Shown piece after piece: positions 45,129 to 54,544 of a stretch of 64,000 nucleotides of DNA. The DNA lies in contig NC_005027.1 of the NCBI RefSeq assembly GCF_000196115.1, positions 4,712,001 to 4,776,000 on the forward strand. The letters run 5' to 3'. Each line of letters starts with the position of its first letter. The first letter of the stretch is position 1. This DNA comes from Rhodopirellula baltica SH 1. Its GTDB lineage: Bacteria > Planctomycetota > Planctomycetia > Pirellulales > Pirellulaceae. Both the position numbers and the translations under genes were made by a program. Below the pieces are notes generated by a model. The model was not told the origin of the DNA. It made no database searches and saw only the letters and a program-made list of their open reading frames with translations.

Positions 45129-46355
45129 TCAGGCCAACAATTTGGCCTCTTGGGACAACGATGTCACCATTGTATGCAGTTGTTCCCGCAATTGGCAAAG
45201 CACCGGATCGGCTTCTCCACGAGGTGGCCGGCCGACCGGAACCGGAATGGCTTCTCCGACATCGATGACAACCTTCATCGAAAGAGACTCCTTCGCTTTC
45301 CCAAAAATCGCTTCTTGGATGCGTTGAATCGTTTCCACGATGCGAGTGTCGGTGATTTTCCCCGGTGTTAAGTATTCATCGGGAAACGAAAGGAGAAACT
45401 GTGCCAGGTCCGCGCGTTCCGCGTCGCGACGAAAAGTCGCAGGGTCACGATCCGCATCATCGGTCGCGAAGTAAGTGGCGGACACCGCGGCGCGAATTTT
45501 ACGCACGCGTTCCCGCACATCCTCAGTGGGCTTCGCCACCAAGCTATACCGTTCTTCCGCCTGCACAAGCAACTGCTCAATCAACCGATCTCGTCGAGGA
45601 CTGAGTTCGCCCGAAGAGGCGTGTCCGGTGAACTCGATCTCTTTGAGTGCCAAATAGGCCTGCGAAACTCGCAGCAATCGTTCAATCAGTTTGCCGATCG
45701 ATCCCGGGTTGAAAGCCGGTTGCCAACTCAGCGTTCGCTCGAGTTCGGCCAATTGCACATGCGCCCATTCGTGAGCGTCTTCCAAGCACAAATACTTCAA
45801 TCCAACCGGGTGAATGACAACTTGCCCCTTCTCTTGCTTGGCTCGTTTCTTCGCGGCGGATCGAGCGATGAATGAAACGCCGTCGAGCAAAGGTTTCAAA
45901 ATGTCGTTGGTCCGGTTGGTCGTGCCTTCGGGGAACAAAACCAACGGTCGTTCGCCACTGACCAAAATATCGATCGCTGTTTCCAAAGCCTTGCGATCAT
46001 TGCCTTCGCGAAAAATGCTGAAGGCCCCCATCCGCCGAAGTGCAAACTGCTCGAACTTGTTCGTGTTGAACAAATGCCAAGATGCCATCGCATACAAATG
46101 CGTGCGGACCTGACGAGCCAACCACCCCAGCACGATTGGATCGGCGTAGCGGCAGTGGTTGGGCGCGAGGATGATCCCGTGACCGGCCTTCAACGATTCG
46201 GCAAATCGTTCCGCATTGCGACACTCGCCACTAAGAACGGCCTCCTTCGTTCGAAGGTGCCAATCGATCAAGCGAAAGTTTTGAATCGCGGTGGGCCAAA
46301 GATTTCCGCGATAGGGCGGGACAAATTCGTAGGGCCGATCAAGAACTACAGTCAA
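45129..46355 (-). CDS. PlsC-like 1-acylglycerol-3-phosphate acyltransferase family protein
   Basis: 408 residues. Catalytic motif NHCRYAD (His67-x4-Asp72) and the substrate-binding LFPEGTTNR (140-148) define the PlsC acyltransferase fold, which acylates lysophosphatidate-type lipids. The acyltransferase core occupies about 50-200. The remaining 200 residues are a helical, charged tail with no recognised domain, making it nearly twice the usual PlsC length; the lack of transmembrane helices suggests peripheral membrane binding. Its ATG overlaps the kinase stop by four bases (ATGA), strongly suggesting translational coupling with that kinase. The acceptor lipid is not determined. Confidence 0.82.
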   Translation of the reverse strand: MTVVLDRPYEFVPPYRGNLWPTAIQNFRLIDWHLRTKEAVLSGECRNAERFAESLKAGHGIILAPNHCRYADPIVLGWLARQVRTHLYAMASWHLFNTNKFEQFALRRMGAFSIFREGNDRKALETAIDILVSGERPLVLFPEGTTNRTNDILKPLLDGVSFIARSAAKKRAKQEKGQVVIHPVGLKYLCLEDAHEWAHVQLAELERTLSWQPAFNPGSIGKLIERLLRVSQAYLALKEIEFTGHASSGELSPRRDRLIEQLLVQAEERYSLVAKPTEDVRERVRKIRAAVSATYFATDDADRDPATFRRDAERADLAQFLLSFPDEYLTPGKITDTRIVETIQRIQEAIFGKAKESLSMKVVIDVGEAIPVPVGRPPRGEADPVLCQLREQLHTMVTSLSQEAKLLA

Positions 46356-47884
46356 GACGTCACTTTCGCGAGAAAATATCCCAGTGCCAATGCGGCGACG
46401 AATAGCGAAGTCACCACGGTGCCCAACAAGACCGGATCGATGCCCTTGCTCCGGTTGTCAGCAAGTTGTGTGCGAGTGTCTGAAGGCTTGCCGCGATCGA
46501 TGCCCGAACCGACCCCGCGTCGACTTCCTGAACTGGGAGCCCGTGCCGTCGGTCCCTTGTACCCGGACTCGACTTCCAGATCGAGAAAACTTCCCTCCAA
46601 CATATCGGCGGGTGTTCCCATCGAACCGACCTTCACCAATCGACCGCTCTCGCTGGCCGCTTGGTTCTGCTCTCGAATCAGCTTCGAACGACTACTCGCC
46701 AGCGTGTCGTCGTTTTTGTTCGTCAGAGTGTCTTGGTTGGACTGCGTGACCATCGACCCCGAACTGCTATCGAAATCCATCGAAGACAAACTGCTGTCTT
46801 CATCCGGACCTTCGCCCAACCCGACTCGAATCGCTTCGCCCTTGGGTACCGCGGCTGCGAACTTTTCCAAAACCTCGGCCACGTCGGTGGCGTTTTGATA
46901 GCGATAGCGAGGATCCTTTTGGATCATCTTCACCACGATGCCTTCGAGTTCGCCGGGACACTCCGGCCGCAATTCTCGAATCGCTTTTGGCATTTCGTTT
47001 TGGTGCTTCGCGATGCGTTGGGCGAGCGTGCCTTCGGCAAATGGCGGACGACCGGTCAACAAGAAATACAACGTGCAACCAAGACCGTAGATATCGACAC
47101 GGTGGTCGACCGTGTGACTGTTCAGAGCTTGCTCAGGTGCCAAGTAGTCGGCCGTGCCAAGAACATTTTCGTTGTTGGCGACGGTCAGTGATTCATCGTC
47201 ACCGGTTTTTGAAACCAGCGCCAATCCCATGTCCAGCAATCGAACGCGGCCATCACTGTCGATCAACAAGTTGGCTGGTTTAACGTCACGATGCACCACG
47301 CCGCGATTGTGCGCGTGCGCCAATCCGCGAGCGGCTTGAGAGATGAGTTCAGCGGCGGTTGAAAAATCCAGCGGTCCGTCTCGCCGCACCAACACCTGCA
47401 AATCCACTCCGTCGACGTACTCCATCACGATGTAGTGAACGTCGCCGTCGTTGTCGATGTCGTGCGCCAACACAATGTTCGGGTGGTTCAGCGACGCGAT
47501 CGCTTTCGCTTCCAGTTTGAAGCGAGCCAGATAAGAAGCATCGTTGACGCGTTTCTTCGGCAGCACCTTGATCGCACGCTTGTCTCCCAAGCCAATGTGC
47601 TCGGCCAGATAAACACTGCTCATCCCGCCCGAACCGATGTGACCGAGCAGTTTGTATTTGCCGAGGAAGAATCCCTTGTACTTCCCGGTGAATAACTTCT
47701 CGATGTGCCAATCCGTCAGCAGGCCGGCCTTTTTGTAGGCCAACGCCAACTTCTTCGAACTGGCCGGTAGGTTGCCTTCGCACTTCTCACGGACCTTTTT
47801 CAGGAACCGTTCCTGCGTGGCTTCGTCGACCAAGTTGCTACGTGCAACCATCTCGACAAATCGTTCCGATGTGATCGAAGCCAT
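46352..47884 (-). CDS. membrane-anchored Ser/Thr protein kinase
   Basis: 510 residues. An N-terminal helical region (1-78), typical of planctomycete kinases, precedes the kinase domain. The Gly-rich loop is GHIGSGGMSSV (81-91), the ATP lysine is Lys106, its partner is Glu125, the catalytic HRDVKPAN is at 198-205 and the metal-binding DFG is replaced by DMG (218-220). The activation segment ends TADYLAPEQ. A disordered Ser/Asp/Arg-rich stretch with many potential phosphosites leads to a single C-terminal helix (about 485-506), so the kinase faces the cytoplasm with no large external sensor. It overlaps the downstream acyltransferase by ATGA. The signal is unknown. Confidence 0.92.
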   Translation of the reverse strand: MASITSERFVEMVARSNLVDEATQERFLKKVREKCEGNLPASSKKLALAYKKAGLLTDWHIEKLFTGKYKGFFLGKYKLLGHIGSGGMSSVYLAEHIGLGDKRAIKVLPKKRVNDASYLARFKLEAKAIASLNHPNIVLAHDIDNDGDVHYIVMEYVDGVDLQVLVRRDGPLDFSTAAELISQAARGLAHAHNRGVVHRDVKPANLLIDSDGRVRLLDMGLALVSKTGDDESLTVANNENVLGTADYLAPEQALNSHTVDHRVDIYGLGCTLYFLLTGRPPFAEGTLAQRIAKHQNEMPKAIRELRPECPGELEGIVVKMIQKDPRYRYQNATDVAEVLEKFAAAVPKGEAIRVGLGEGPDEDSSLSSMDFDSSSGSMVTQSNQDTLTNKNDDTLASSRSKLIREQNQAASESGRLVKVGSMGTPADMLEGSFLDLEVESGYKGPTARAPSSGSRRGVGSGIDRGKPSDTRTQLADNRSKGIDPVLLGTVVTSLFVAALALGYFLAKVTS

Positions 47885-48144
47885 GGCGTGTGGAAAGAAA
47901 TCCCGCTAGAAGACAAGTCCGTTGCTGAACATCTCGGTGGAAGAGACGCCTTTCAAAGGAAGTGAGCGACGCGGCGAAGGTATCCCCGCGCGATCGCCCG
48001 CTCAATTAAGTTTAACCAAAACTTCGCGTTCGACAGAACGAAATTGCTGGATTGCCGAACGCCAAGGGCGGAATTGTAAACGAATCCGACATCGCTGAGT
48101 GGTCGCATGCGTGGCCGTTTCCTGACTCCGTCGAATCATTTTTC

Positions 48145-48954
48145 ATGCCCAACTCGTCGAAGACTCCGCTTCGCCCGCTCACCGCTTCTGCCTCGCCGAT
48201 CCGCAAGCTTGGCGTGATGGCCAAAGTTGCGACCGAGGGCAAGGTCAAAACACGGCTCGGCAACACCATTGGTTTCGACAAATCAGCCCAGATTCACCAG
48301 CGATTCCTCGATCATCTGTTCAAGGTGTTCCAACATTGGGGCGATGAGCGGCACTGGGTCGTCTCCCCCATCGAATCCATTTCGCAGACGGCGCCCCAAG
48401 CAAGCTCCTATTGGCAAATCATTGACCAAGGTGGAGGAAATTTGGGCGATCGGATGCGGCGATGGTTTGCCAACCACGCCTTCAGCCACCCTGCCCTGCC
48501 CCGCACCCATGCGATTCTGATAGGCGCCGACTGTCCTCTGCTGAGTCCCGCAGAAATGGACCAGACCGATCGACTCTTTCGTGATTGCGACCTGGTACTG
48601 GGCCCCGCGACTGATGGTGGCTACTACCTAATCGGGCTATCTGTGCCCGCCGATTCGCCGAACGAAAACAATCCCCCGAACCGGGCCACGCTCCCGTCCC
48701 GCACAATTTTGAACACCCTGTGGAACGACATCCCCTGGAGCACGGATGAGGTTTTCGATCGCACGGTGGCGGCGGCCGAAGCGATTGGGCTGCGGATCGG
48801 CATGCTTCCAGTCCGTTCGGATGTCGACACAGAAGAGGATCTGACTGCCCTCCTTCATCAAATTGAACATCCAGTCGACAATACGGACGTGTCCTCTGAT
48901 CACATTGAACTCGCTCGAGACATTCGCCGCATCCTATCTCAACCCATGATCTGA
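48145..48954 (+). CDS. DUF2064 / TIGR04282-type glycosyltransferase-like protein
   Basis: 269 residues from ATG 48145; an earlier in-frame start at 48052 would give 300. The family core is visible: KLGVMAKVATEGKVKTRLG (the nucleotide-binding K-x-G-x-x-K-T-R-L segment), AILIGADCPLLSPAEM, and DLVLGPATDGGYYLIGL. It ends with the family-typical DVDTEEDL. Members look like MobA/GT-A nucleotidyl-sugar enzymes, and their substrates are mostly unknown. The following ThiO-like gene starts one base after its stop, so the two should be co-translated. The pairing with an amine oxidase gives little hint of substrate. Confidence 0.8.
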   Translation: MPNSSKTPLRPLTASASPIRKLGVMAKVATEGKVKTRLGNTIGFDKSAQIHQRFLDHLFKVFQHWGDERHWVVSPIESISQTAPQASSYWQIIDQGGGNLGDRMRRWFANHAFSHPALPRTHAILIGADCPLLSPAEMDQTDRLFRDCDLVLGPATDGGYYLIGLSVPADSPNENNPPNRATLPSRTILNTLWNDIPWSTDEVFDRTVAAAEAIGLRIGMLPVRSDVDTEEDLTALLHQIEHPVDNTDVSSDHIELARDIRRILSQPMI

Positions 48955-48955
48955 A

Positions 48956-50170
48956 TTGTCCGTCCCTCCATCTTGCACCAGCGATCGCGTCAGCCAACCT
49001 CACCAAGAGTCCACAGGCACGCTGGTTGTGGGGGGTGGAGCAATCGGACTTTCCATCGCTTGGGAATTGGTTCGTCGAGGCGAAAAAGTAACCGTGATCG
49101 ACCGTGGCCCGATCGCGCACGGAACGTCTTGGGCGGCCGCCGGAATCTTTCCGCCCGCGAACTTTGATCGTGCAACCGACCCAATCGATCGCCTTCGCGG
49201 ATTCAGCCATACGCTGTGGCCCCTGTGGTGCAAACAACTCGTGGATCAAACCGGTATCGATCCCGGGCTGATCCGATGCGGTGGCTACTACCTGGCCGAA
49301 ACGGTTGGAGAGGCGTCCGCCCTGACCGGCATGATGTCATACTGGGACGACCTTGCCGTGGAATGCCAACGCATCGAATTGACGGAGTTGCTTTGTCGGC
49401 AACCTCGACTGACAGAATGGTCGCAAACCAATCCTTGGATTCAGTCGCATCCAGACAGCGCCGCTTGGTGGACACCCGACGAATATCAAATCCGTCCATC
49501 TCGATTGCTGACGGCATTGGCCACGGCGTGCCAAAGCCTGGGCGTGGAACTATTGCCGCACACGACAATCCTCGATGTCTCGTCCGACAACTCCGGATGC
49601 ACCGCGAAGACGTTGACTCGGGATGCGGTGGAACATTGCTTACGCAGTGACCGGACGATCCTTTGCGGTGGCGCGGCGATCGGCAGCATTTGTCCAGAGA
49701 TCCGCTTGGAATCATCCGTCATACCCATTCGAGGCCAGATCCTGCTGCTGCACAGTGACACGTTCACCGACCCAATCGTTCTCAATGTTGGCAACCGTTA
49801 CTTGGTTGCTCGCGGCGATGGAAACGTGCTGGTCGGATCTTGCGAAGAAGAAGTTGGCTTTGAACAAGGCACTACCGACGATGTCATTGACGGCCTACGA
49901 AGCTTTGCAAATCGCGTCTGCCCAGAACTGGAATCAGCGACGGTCGCGTCGCAGTGGTCAGGGCACCGTCCCATGACATTCGACGGGTTTCCGATGATCG
50001 GACGCGTGCCTGATCAACGAAACGTGTTCGTTGCCGGTGGCCATTACCGCAGCGGAATTCACTTGGCATCCGGAACCGCTGTTGCAATGGCCGACGTGAT
50101 CGAAGGCAAACGATCGTTCATGGAACTGTCTGACTTCTCCGTCGGCAAGCAACAAACCGTTCCGCGCTGA
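48956..50170 (+). CDS. thiO: FAD-dependent glycine/D-amino-acid oxidase-like protein (ThiO family)
   Basis: 404 residues, TTG start next to the upstream stop; the true start could be later because the family N-terminus begins at TLVVGGGAIGLSIAWEL (about 22-38). That is the dinucleotide-binding GGGxxG motif of the DAO fold, followed by VIDRG and GTSWAAAGIFPP, the flavin-contact block of ThiO. C-terminal RPMTFDGFPMIGRVP and VAGGHYRSGIHLASGTA match ThiO/DadA proteins. ThiO oxidises glycine to dehydroglycine for the thiazole moiety of thiamin. No thiG/thiS is adjacent, so another amine substrate is possible. Confidence 0.78.
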   Translation: MSVPPSCTSDRVSQPHQESTGTLVVGGGAIGLSIAWELVRRGEKVTVIDRGPIAHGTSWAAAGIFPPANFDRATDPIDRLRGFSHTLWPLWCKQLVDQTGIDPGLIRCGGYYLAETVGEASALTGMMSYWDDLAVECQRIELTELLCRQPRLTEWSQTNPWIQSHPDSAAWWTPDEYQIRPSRLLTALATACQSLGVELLPHTTILDVSSDNSGCTAKTLTRDAVEHCLRSDRTILCGGAAIGSICPEIRLESSVIPIRGQILLLHSDTFTDPIVLNVGNRYLVARGDGNVLVGSCEEEVGFEQGTTDDVIDGLRSFANRVCPELESATVASQWSGHRPMTFDGFPMIGRVPDQRNVFVAGGHYRSGIHLASGTAVAMADVIEGKRSFMELSDFSVGKQQTVPR

Positions 50171-50194
50171 TCTGTTTCGCGTTGAAGCCGCGAC

Positions 50195-51877
50195 TCACTC
50201 AAAACAGCGATTGCGAACCGTTGCCCCACCGGAAAGGTTCTGAACATCGAATCCGTTCTGACGCAAAATCCGAGCGGCGATGTGCCCGCGGACGCCAACG
50301 GCACAACTGACCACCGTGGGCTTGGAACGATCCAGTTCACTCAATCGCTCTCGAAGCTCATCGACCGGAATATGAATCGCCCCCGATGCTTCGCGAAGGG
50401 GAGTCTTCTCAATCTCGCCGGCACCACGAACGTCGACAACCTGGACTTCGTCCAAAGAATCGTCCGAATCGCGAAACGACTCGATTTCGTCCAGCGCGTT
50501 GCACGCTGCGAATGCGGCCATATGTACCGGGTCCTTGGCCGAACCAAACGGGGGTGCGTAAGCCAAATCCAACCCAGCCAAATCGCGAACCGTGCCGCCA
50601 AAGTGCATCGCCGTTGCGATCACATCAATGCGTTTGTCGATGCCTTCACCACCGACGCACTGAGCCCCCAAGACCTTGCCGGTGGCTGGTTCGAAGGCCA
50701 GCTTTAGCGTCATCACCTCCGCACCGGGGAAGTATCCCGCGTGATGCTTCGCGACGATCGTCACGCTGGTGGCATCTTTTCCAAACCGCTTCGCAGAGGC
50801 TCGCGTCAAACCAGTCATGCCAACCGAGACATCGAACACTCGCACGACACTGGTTCCCCAGACGGGCGTCGCGGCAGCAGATTGGCCGGTCACGGCATGC
50901 TCACCCGCCAATCGACCGGATCGGTTGGCCGGGCCAGCCAACGGAACTCGCATAGGCGTTCCCGTCGGACCGTACACGGGCTCGGATGCATCACCGACCG
51001 CATAGATATCGGAATCACTCGTGCGTGAAAACTCGTCGATGGTGATCCCACCCGTGCTTCCAATCTCCAAACCAGCTTCCTTGGCCAGTTCCGAATTGGG
51101 GCGAACACCGATCCCCAAAATCACCAAATCAGTTGACAGTTCCGTTCCATCGCTCAACCGAACCGAAGTCGCCCGGTCACCATCAAGCTGGATGGATTCC
51201 AACCCGACGCCCAGGTGGATACCAACATTGTTTCGGCGCAGTGCGTCCTCGATCGGCCGAGCCATCTCGTGATCGAGCAACGGCAACACCTGCTCGCGAA
51301 GCTCAATCAGATCGACATCCATCTCGCGACGCCGCAGTTGCTCAACCATTTCCAATCCGATGTAACCGGCACCCACCACGACCGCTCGGCGAACCGATCC
51401 GGAATCCACGCGGGCCTTGATCCGGTCCATGTCAACCAAGTTGCGCAGGGTCAACACGTTGCTGGCATCTACGCCCGGTAGCGCCGGGACGATTGGAGAA
51501 GCTCCCGGTGCCAAGATCAGCTTGTCGTATGGCTGCTCGTACGTCTTGTCTTTTTCCGAGGTCGCACCATGTCGGACGACGGTCACACATCGCTTTTCAC
51601 GATTGATTGAAACGACTTCCTCGCGGGTTCTCACATCCAACTGAAAACGTCGCCGAAGAAAATCAGCCGAAGCGACCACCAAGGCGTCCCGATTTTTAAT
51701 CTCTTCCCCGATGTGATAGGGCAGACCACAATTGGCAAAGGAGACATCCTCGTCCTTTTCAAACAGAATGATCTCTGCTTGTTCGTTCATCCGTCGGGCT
51801 CGAGTGGCCGCCGAAGCTCCTCCCGCGACACCGCCGACGATGACTAAGCGAACGGGTGCATTGTGTTCCACCGACAT
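50195..51877 (-). CDS. cdr: CoA-disulfide reductase-like flavoprotein fused to a rhodanese domain
   Basis: 560 residues. The pyridine-nucleotide-disulfide oxidoreductase part has the FAD motif VGGVAGGASAA (14-24), the single active-site Cys50 in SFANCGLPYHIG (the CoADR/NADH-oxidase type rather than a CxxxxC disulfide), the NAD motif VVGAGYIGLE and the C-terminal VGDASE block. A rhodanese module (about 460-560) has the catalytic Cys525 in VVSCAVGVRG. CoADR-Rhd proteins reduce CoA disulfide, persulfides or polysulfide and are linked to sulfane-sulfur handling. It is divergent from an ArsR-type regulator with an 85-base gap that contains an inverted repeat. Confidence 0.88.
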   Translation of the reverse strand: MSVEHNAPVRLVIVGGVAGGASAATRARRMNEQAEIILFEKDEDVSFANCGLPYHIGEEIKNRDALVVASADFLRRRFQLDVRTREEVVSINREKRCVTVVRHGATSEKDKTYEQPYDKLILAPGASPIVPALPGVDASNVLTLRNLVDMDRIKARVDSGSVRRAVVVGAGYIGLEMVEQLRRREMDVDLIELREQVLPLLDHEMARPIEDALRRNNVGIHLGVGLESIQLDGDRATSVRLSDGTELSTDLVILGIGVRPNSELAKEAGLEIGSTGGITIDEFSRTSDSDIYAVGDASEPVYGPTGTPMRVPLAGPANRSGRLAGEHAVTGQSAAATPVWGTSVVRVFDVSVGMTGLTRASAKRFGKDATSVTIVAKHHAGYFPGAEVMTLKLAFEPATGKVLGAQCVGGEGIDKRIDVIATAMHFGGTVRDLAGLDLAYAPPFGSAKDPVHMAAFAACNALDEIESFRDSDDSLDEVQVVDVRGAGEIEKTPLREASGAIHIPVDELRERLSELDRSKPTVVSCAVGVRGHIAARILRQNGFDVQNLSGGATVRNRCFE

Positions 51878-51896
51878 TTGACTTTCCTTTTCAGTC

Positions 51897-51909
51897 GTTA
51901 CCTCGTAAC
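51897..51909. promoter_or_regulatory. candidate ArsR operator
   Basis: GTTAC (51897-51901) and GTAAC (51905-51909) form a perfect 5-base inverted repeat with a 3-base spacer, located between the divergent reductase-rhodanese and regulator genes. Position and symmetry suit a dimeric winged-helix repressor. The arms are short, so chance is possible. Confidence 0.4.
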
Positions 51910-51962
51910 ATCACGACACATAAATATCGATTCCCCCTCTTCAGTGCAACTGCTCCTTCGCA

Positions 51963-52310
51963 ATGGCCTCTCCAAAACCTCGCACCAGCAAACGTGCCCC
52001 GGAAGAACCCAGCAAACCGACCGGGGGCGTGCAATCGTTCTCCGAGGCTGCGGAATGCCTGAAGACACTGGCCCACCCGGTTCGACTACGGATTGTGCAA
52101 TTGCTTCTGCACAGTCGTTACACGGTCGGAGAAATCGCCGCGGATTGCGAAATCGCGGATAACTTGGCGTCTGAGCACCTTCGCTTGCTGCAGCGATGTG
52201 GTTTTTTGGACAGCGAACGAGAAGGTCGCCGCGTTTACTATCAGGTGGTCGAGCCGCATCTGAGCCAATTGATGGCGTGCATTGAATCGAGATTTCTGAC
52301 CGGCGAATGA
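51963..52310 (+). CDS. ArsR-family transcriptional regulator
   Basis: 115 residues. The winged-helix core begins with the family signature CLKTLAHPVRLRIVQLLL, followed by the recognition region VGEIAADCEIADNLASEHLRLLQRCGFL and the wing SEREGRRVYYQV. Four cysteines (32, 62, 79, 106) are present. The alpha-3 CxC metal site of ArsR/SmtB is absent, so metal sensing by that site is unlikely; a thiol or persulfide signal would fit the divergent reductase-rhodanese gene. It probably represses that gene and itself through the short spacer. Ligand not determined. Confidence 0.85.
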   Translation: MASPKPRTSKRAPEEPSKPTGGVQSFSEAAECLKTLAHPVRLRIVQLLLHSRYTVGEIAADCEIADNLASEHLRLLQRCGFLDSEREGRRVYYQVVEPHLSQLMACIESRFLTGE

Positions 52311-52458
52311 TTCCGAACAAGTGACTTTGCCAGGAAATCCCAAGTGACAACTGATGCGTGACCGCTTGAGGCATCTGGGAGAATGATTGACGATACAGGT
52401 CGAACTCAATGGAGTTCCTTCGCGTCCGTCCCACCTCGTCGCAGAAAGATTGCCTGCT

Positions 52459-54054
52459 ATGTCCATCGCTTCTCCCGCCACGCACCCTGTTTTGATCGCT
52501 GGAACTTGGCGTGAAGCCAACGCCGAGTCCACCTTCCAGGCCACGGATCCCAATCGCAACGAAAAACTCGACGCTGCGTTTCCCGTCAGCAGTTGGAAAG
52601 ATTGCGACGAAGCACTCGACGCCGCCGTGGAAGCCGCCGCTGAACTTCGCAAACTCGGCCCGGCCAAAATCGCTGATTTCATGGAAGCGTACGCGGATAA
52701 GATTGATGCTGCGAAAGATCAATTGGTTGAAACCGCATTCGCCGAAACCGGTTTGGCTCGTTCACCACGTTTGGCCGATGTCGAATTGCCTCGGACCAGC
52801 AATCAATTGCGTGCGGCTGCCAAAGCATGCCGGACCGGCAACTGGGCCATGCCAACCATCGACACTCAAACGGGCATCCGTTCCTGCCTGGGACCACTGG
52901 GCCCCGTTTGCGTGTTCGGTCCCAACAACTTTCCGTTCGCATTCGGCAGCGTTTCCGGTGGCGATTTTGCTGCAGCCATCGCAGCCGGCAACCCGGTGAT
53001 CGGCAAAGCCAACAGTTCGCATCCTGACACAACACGTTTGTTTGCAGAATTGGCACTCGAAGCCCTCACCGAAACCGGACTCCCCGCCGCAACGGTGCAG
53101 TTGATTTATCGAACCAGCCACGCCGATGGCGAGAAACTGGTTTCCGATCCGCGTAACGGTGCGACCGGCTACACGGGCAGTCGCGGTGCGGGACTGACGC
53201 TGAAATCCGCCGCGGACAAAGCAGGAAAGCCAATCTACTTGGAACTGTCCAGCGTCAATCCCGTGGTCATCACCCCCGCGGCACTCGAAGAACGTGGCGA
53301 TGCCATTGTCGACGAGTTCATCACCAGTGTTCTGATGGGAACGGGTCAATTCTGCACGAATCCCGGCATGGTGATGCTCGTCAAAGGTGAAGCGACGGAC
53401 AAGTTCATTGCCGCAGTGAAGGAACGCTTCACTGCCGCTCCGGCCGGAACGTTGCTGTCTCCCGCCGTGGCATCTTCCCTCGGAAAAAGCATCGAACAAT
53501 TGGTTGGATTCGGTGCCGAACTGCTAGCTGGCGGTGGCGAAGCCGAATCGGACCGATGTGCGATGGCCAACACTCTTCTCAAAACCAGTGGCACGGACTT
53601 CCTCGGCAACCCAGAAGGTTTCCAAACCGAAGCCTTTGGAAACGCATCCTTGATCGTGGTGGCAGACAACCTTGATCAGCTCTGTGAATCCATCCGTCAT
53701 CTGGAAGGCAACCTGACCGGCTGTGTCTACACTTCGACCAACGGCGGCGACGAAGACGCATACTCACAAATTGCGTTTGAATTGGAACCCAAAGTAGGTC
53801 GAATGCTGAATGACAAAATGCCAACCGGAGTCGCGGTGAGTGCCGCGATGAATCATGGCGGTCCTTATCCCGCGACTGGTCACCCGGGCTTCACCGCCGT
53901 GGGAGTCCCCGGATCGTTGATCCGATTTGGAAAGCTCACCAGTTTCGACAACGTCCGAGAATCTCGCCTTCCCGCTTTGTTGCAATCCACTCCACCAACC
54001 GCTGACACATGGCGTTTGGTAGACGGAGCTTGGACAAAAGACGCGATTTCTTAA
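52459..54054 (+). CDS. aldehyde dehydrogenase of the alpha-ketoglutaric semialdehyde type
   Basis: 531 residues from the ATG at 52459; a TTG 72 bases upstream is also in frame. The cofactor-binding block LGPVCVFGPNNFPFAFG, the conserved Glu in ELSSVNPVVI, and the catalytic Cys299 in GTGQFCTNPGM are present. The NPVVITPAALEERGDAI segment and overall length place it in the branch of 2,5-dioxovalerate dehydrogenases, which oxidise alpha-ketoglutaric semialdehyde to 2-oxoglutarate using NADP. These enzymes end pathways for hexuronates, pentoses or hydroxyproline. No matching pathway genes are adjacent, so the source of the aldehyde is open. Confidence 0.88.
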   Translation: MSIASPATHPVLIAGTWREANAESTFQATDPNRNEKLDAAFPVSSWKDCDEALDAAVEAAAELRKLGPAKIADFMEAYADKIDAAKDQLVETAFAETGLARSPRLADVELPRTSNQLRAAAKACRTGNWAMPTIDTQTGIRSCLGPLGPVCVFGPNNFPFAFGSVSGGDFAAAIAAGNPVIGKANSSHPDTTRLFAELALEALTETGLPAATVQLIYRTSHADGEKLVSDPRNGATGYTGSRGAGLTLKSAADKAGKPIYLELSSVNPVVITPAALEERGDAIVDEFITSVLMGTGQFCTNPGMVMLVKGEATDKFIAAVKERFTAAPAGTLLSPAVASSLGKSIEQLVGFGAELLAGGGEAESDRCAMANTLLKTSGTDFLGNPEGFQTEAFGNASLIVVADNLDQLCESIRHLEGNLTGCVYTSTNGGDEDAYSQIAFELEPKVGRMLNDKMPTGVAVSAAMNHGGPYPATGHPGFTAVGVPGSLIRFGKLTSFDNVRESRLPALLQSTPPTADTWRLVDGAWTKDAIS

Positions 54055-54201
54055 AGAAGAGAACGAATTCCCTGGCCTGAATCTCAAGATTTTTCAAAAA
54101 AATCTCAAAAAGGCCAGTGTCTAGGAACCCGCCCTTCGCTCTCGTTTCCGGAAACATGCCGACAGTTGAGTTTGTCACCATGCACCGGTTCCGTCAATTT
54201 T

Positions 54202-54228
54202 CGCGATGGGGGCTTTGTCCCCATCGCG
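54202..54228 (+). terminator. strong hairpin after the aldehyde dehydrogenase
   Basis: CGCGATGGGG (54202-54211) pairs with CCCCATCGCG (54219-54228) around a 7-base loop and is followed by only three T. It lies about 150 bases after the stop, within a 289-base spacer that otherwise appears empty. Confidence 0.5.
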
Positions 54229-54343
54229 TTTGATATTTGGCGCCCTGAAAAAAGTGCCTATGGTCATTGCAGTGGCTGAGTAAGAGAACGGCGGAGCATT
54301 CAAACTCTTGCCGGCCATTTGGTTTATCACCTTATAGGACCAA

Positions 54344-54544
54344 ATGATGACTGCACGATTAGGCCTAGTGGGCAAATGGATGACCGCCGGTCTGCTTCTC
54401 TCGGCATTGACCGGTTGCGGCGTCCCCCAACCGAAGATCATTCCGCTCGCATCAATGGATGAAGAGCAGGCATCTATCGAAGCAACCATGGGACGAGCCA
54501 ACACAGCGGTGACTCAGTTGCCGGGTGAATGTGATTTCAAATGA
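54344..54544 (+). CDS. small lipoprotein, partner of DUF1559
   Basis: 66 residues. The first 25 form a lipoprotein signal ending in the lipobox ALTGC (Cys25), so Lgt should modify it. The mature peptide is only about 40 residues (GVPQPKIIPLAS onwards), with no recognised domain. Its stop overlaps the start of the DUF1559 gene by ATGA. A second lipoprotein + DUF1559 pair is at 14.0-15.5 kb in reverse gene order. Function unknown. Confidence 0.65.
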   Translation: MMTARLGLVGKWMTAGLLLSALTGCGVPQPKIIPLASMDEEQASIEATMGRANTAVTQLPGECDFK

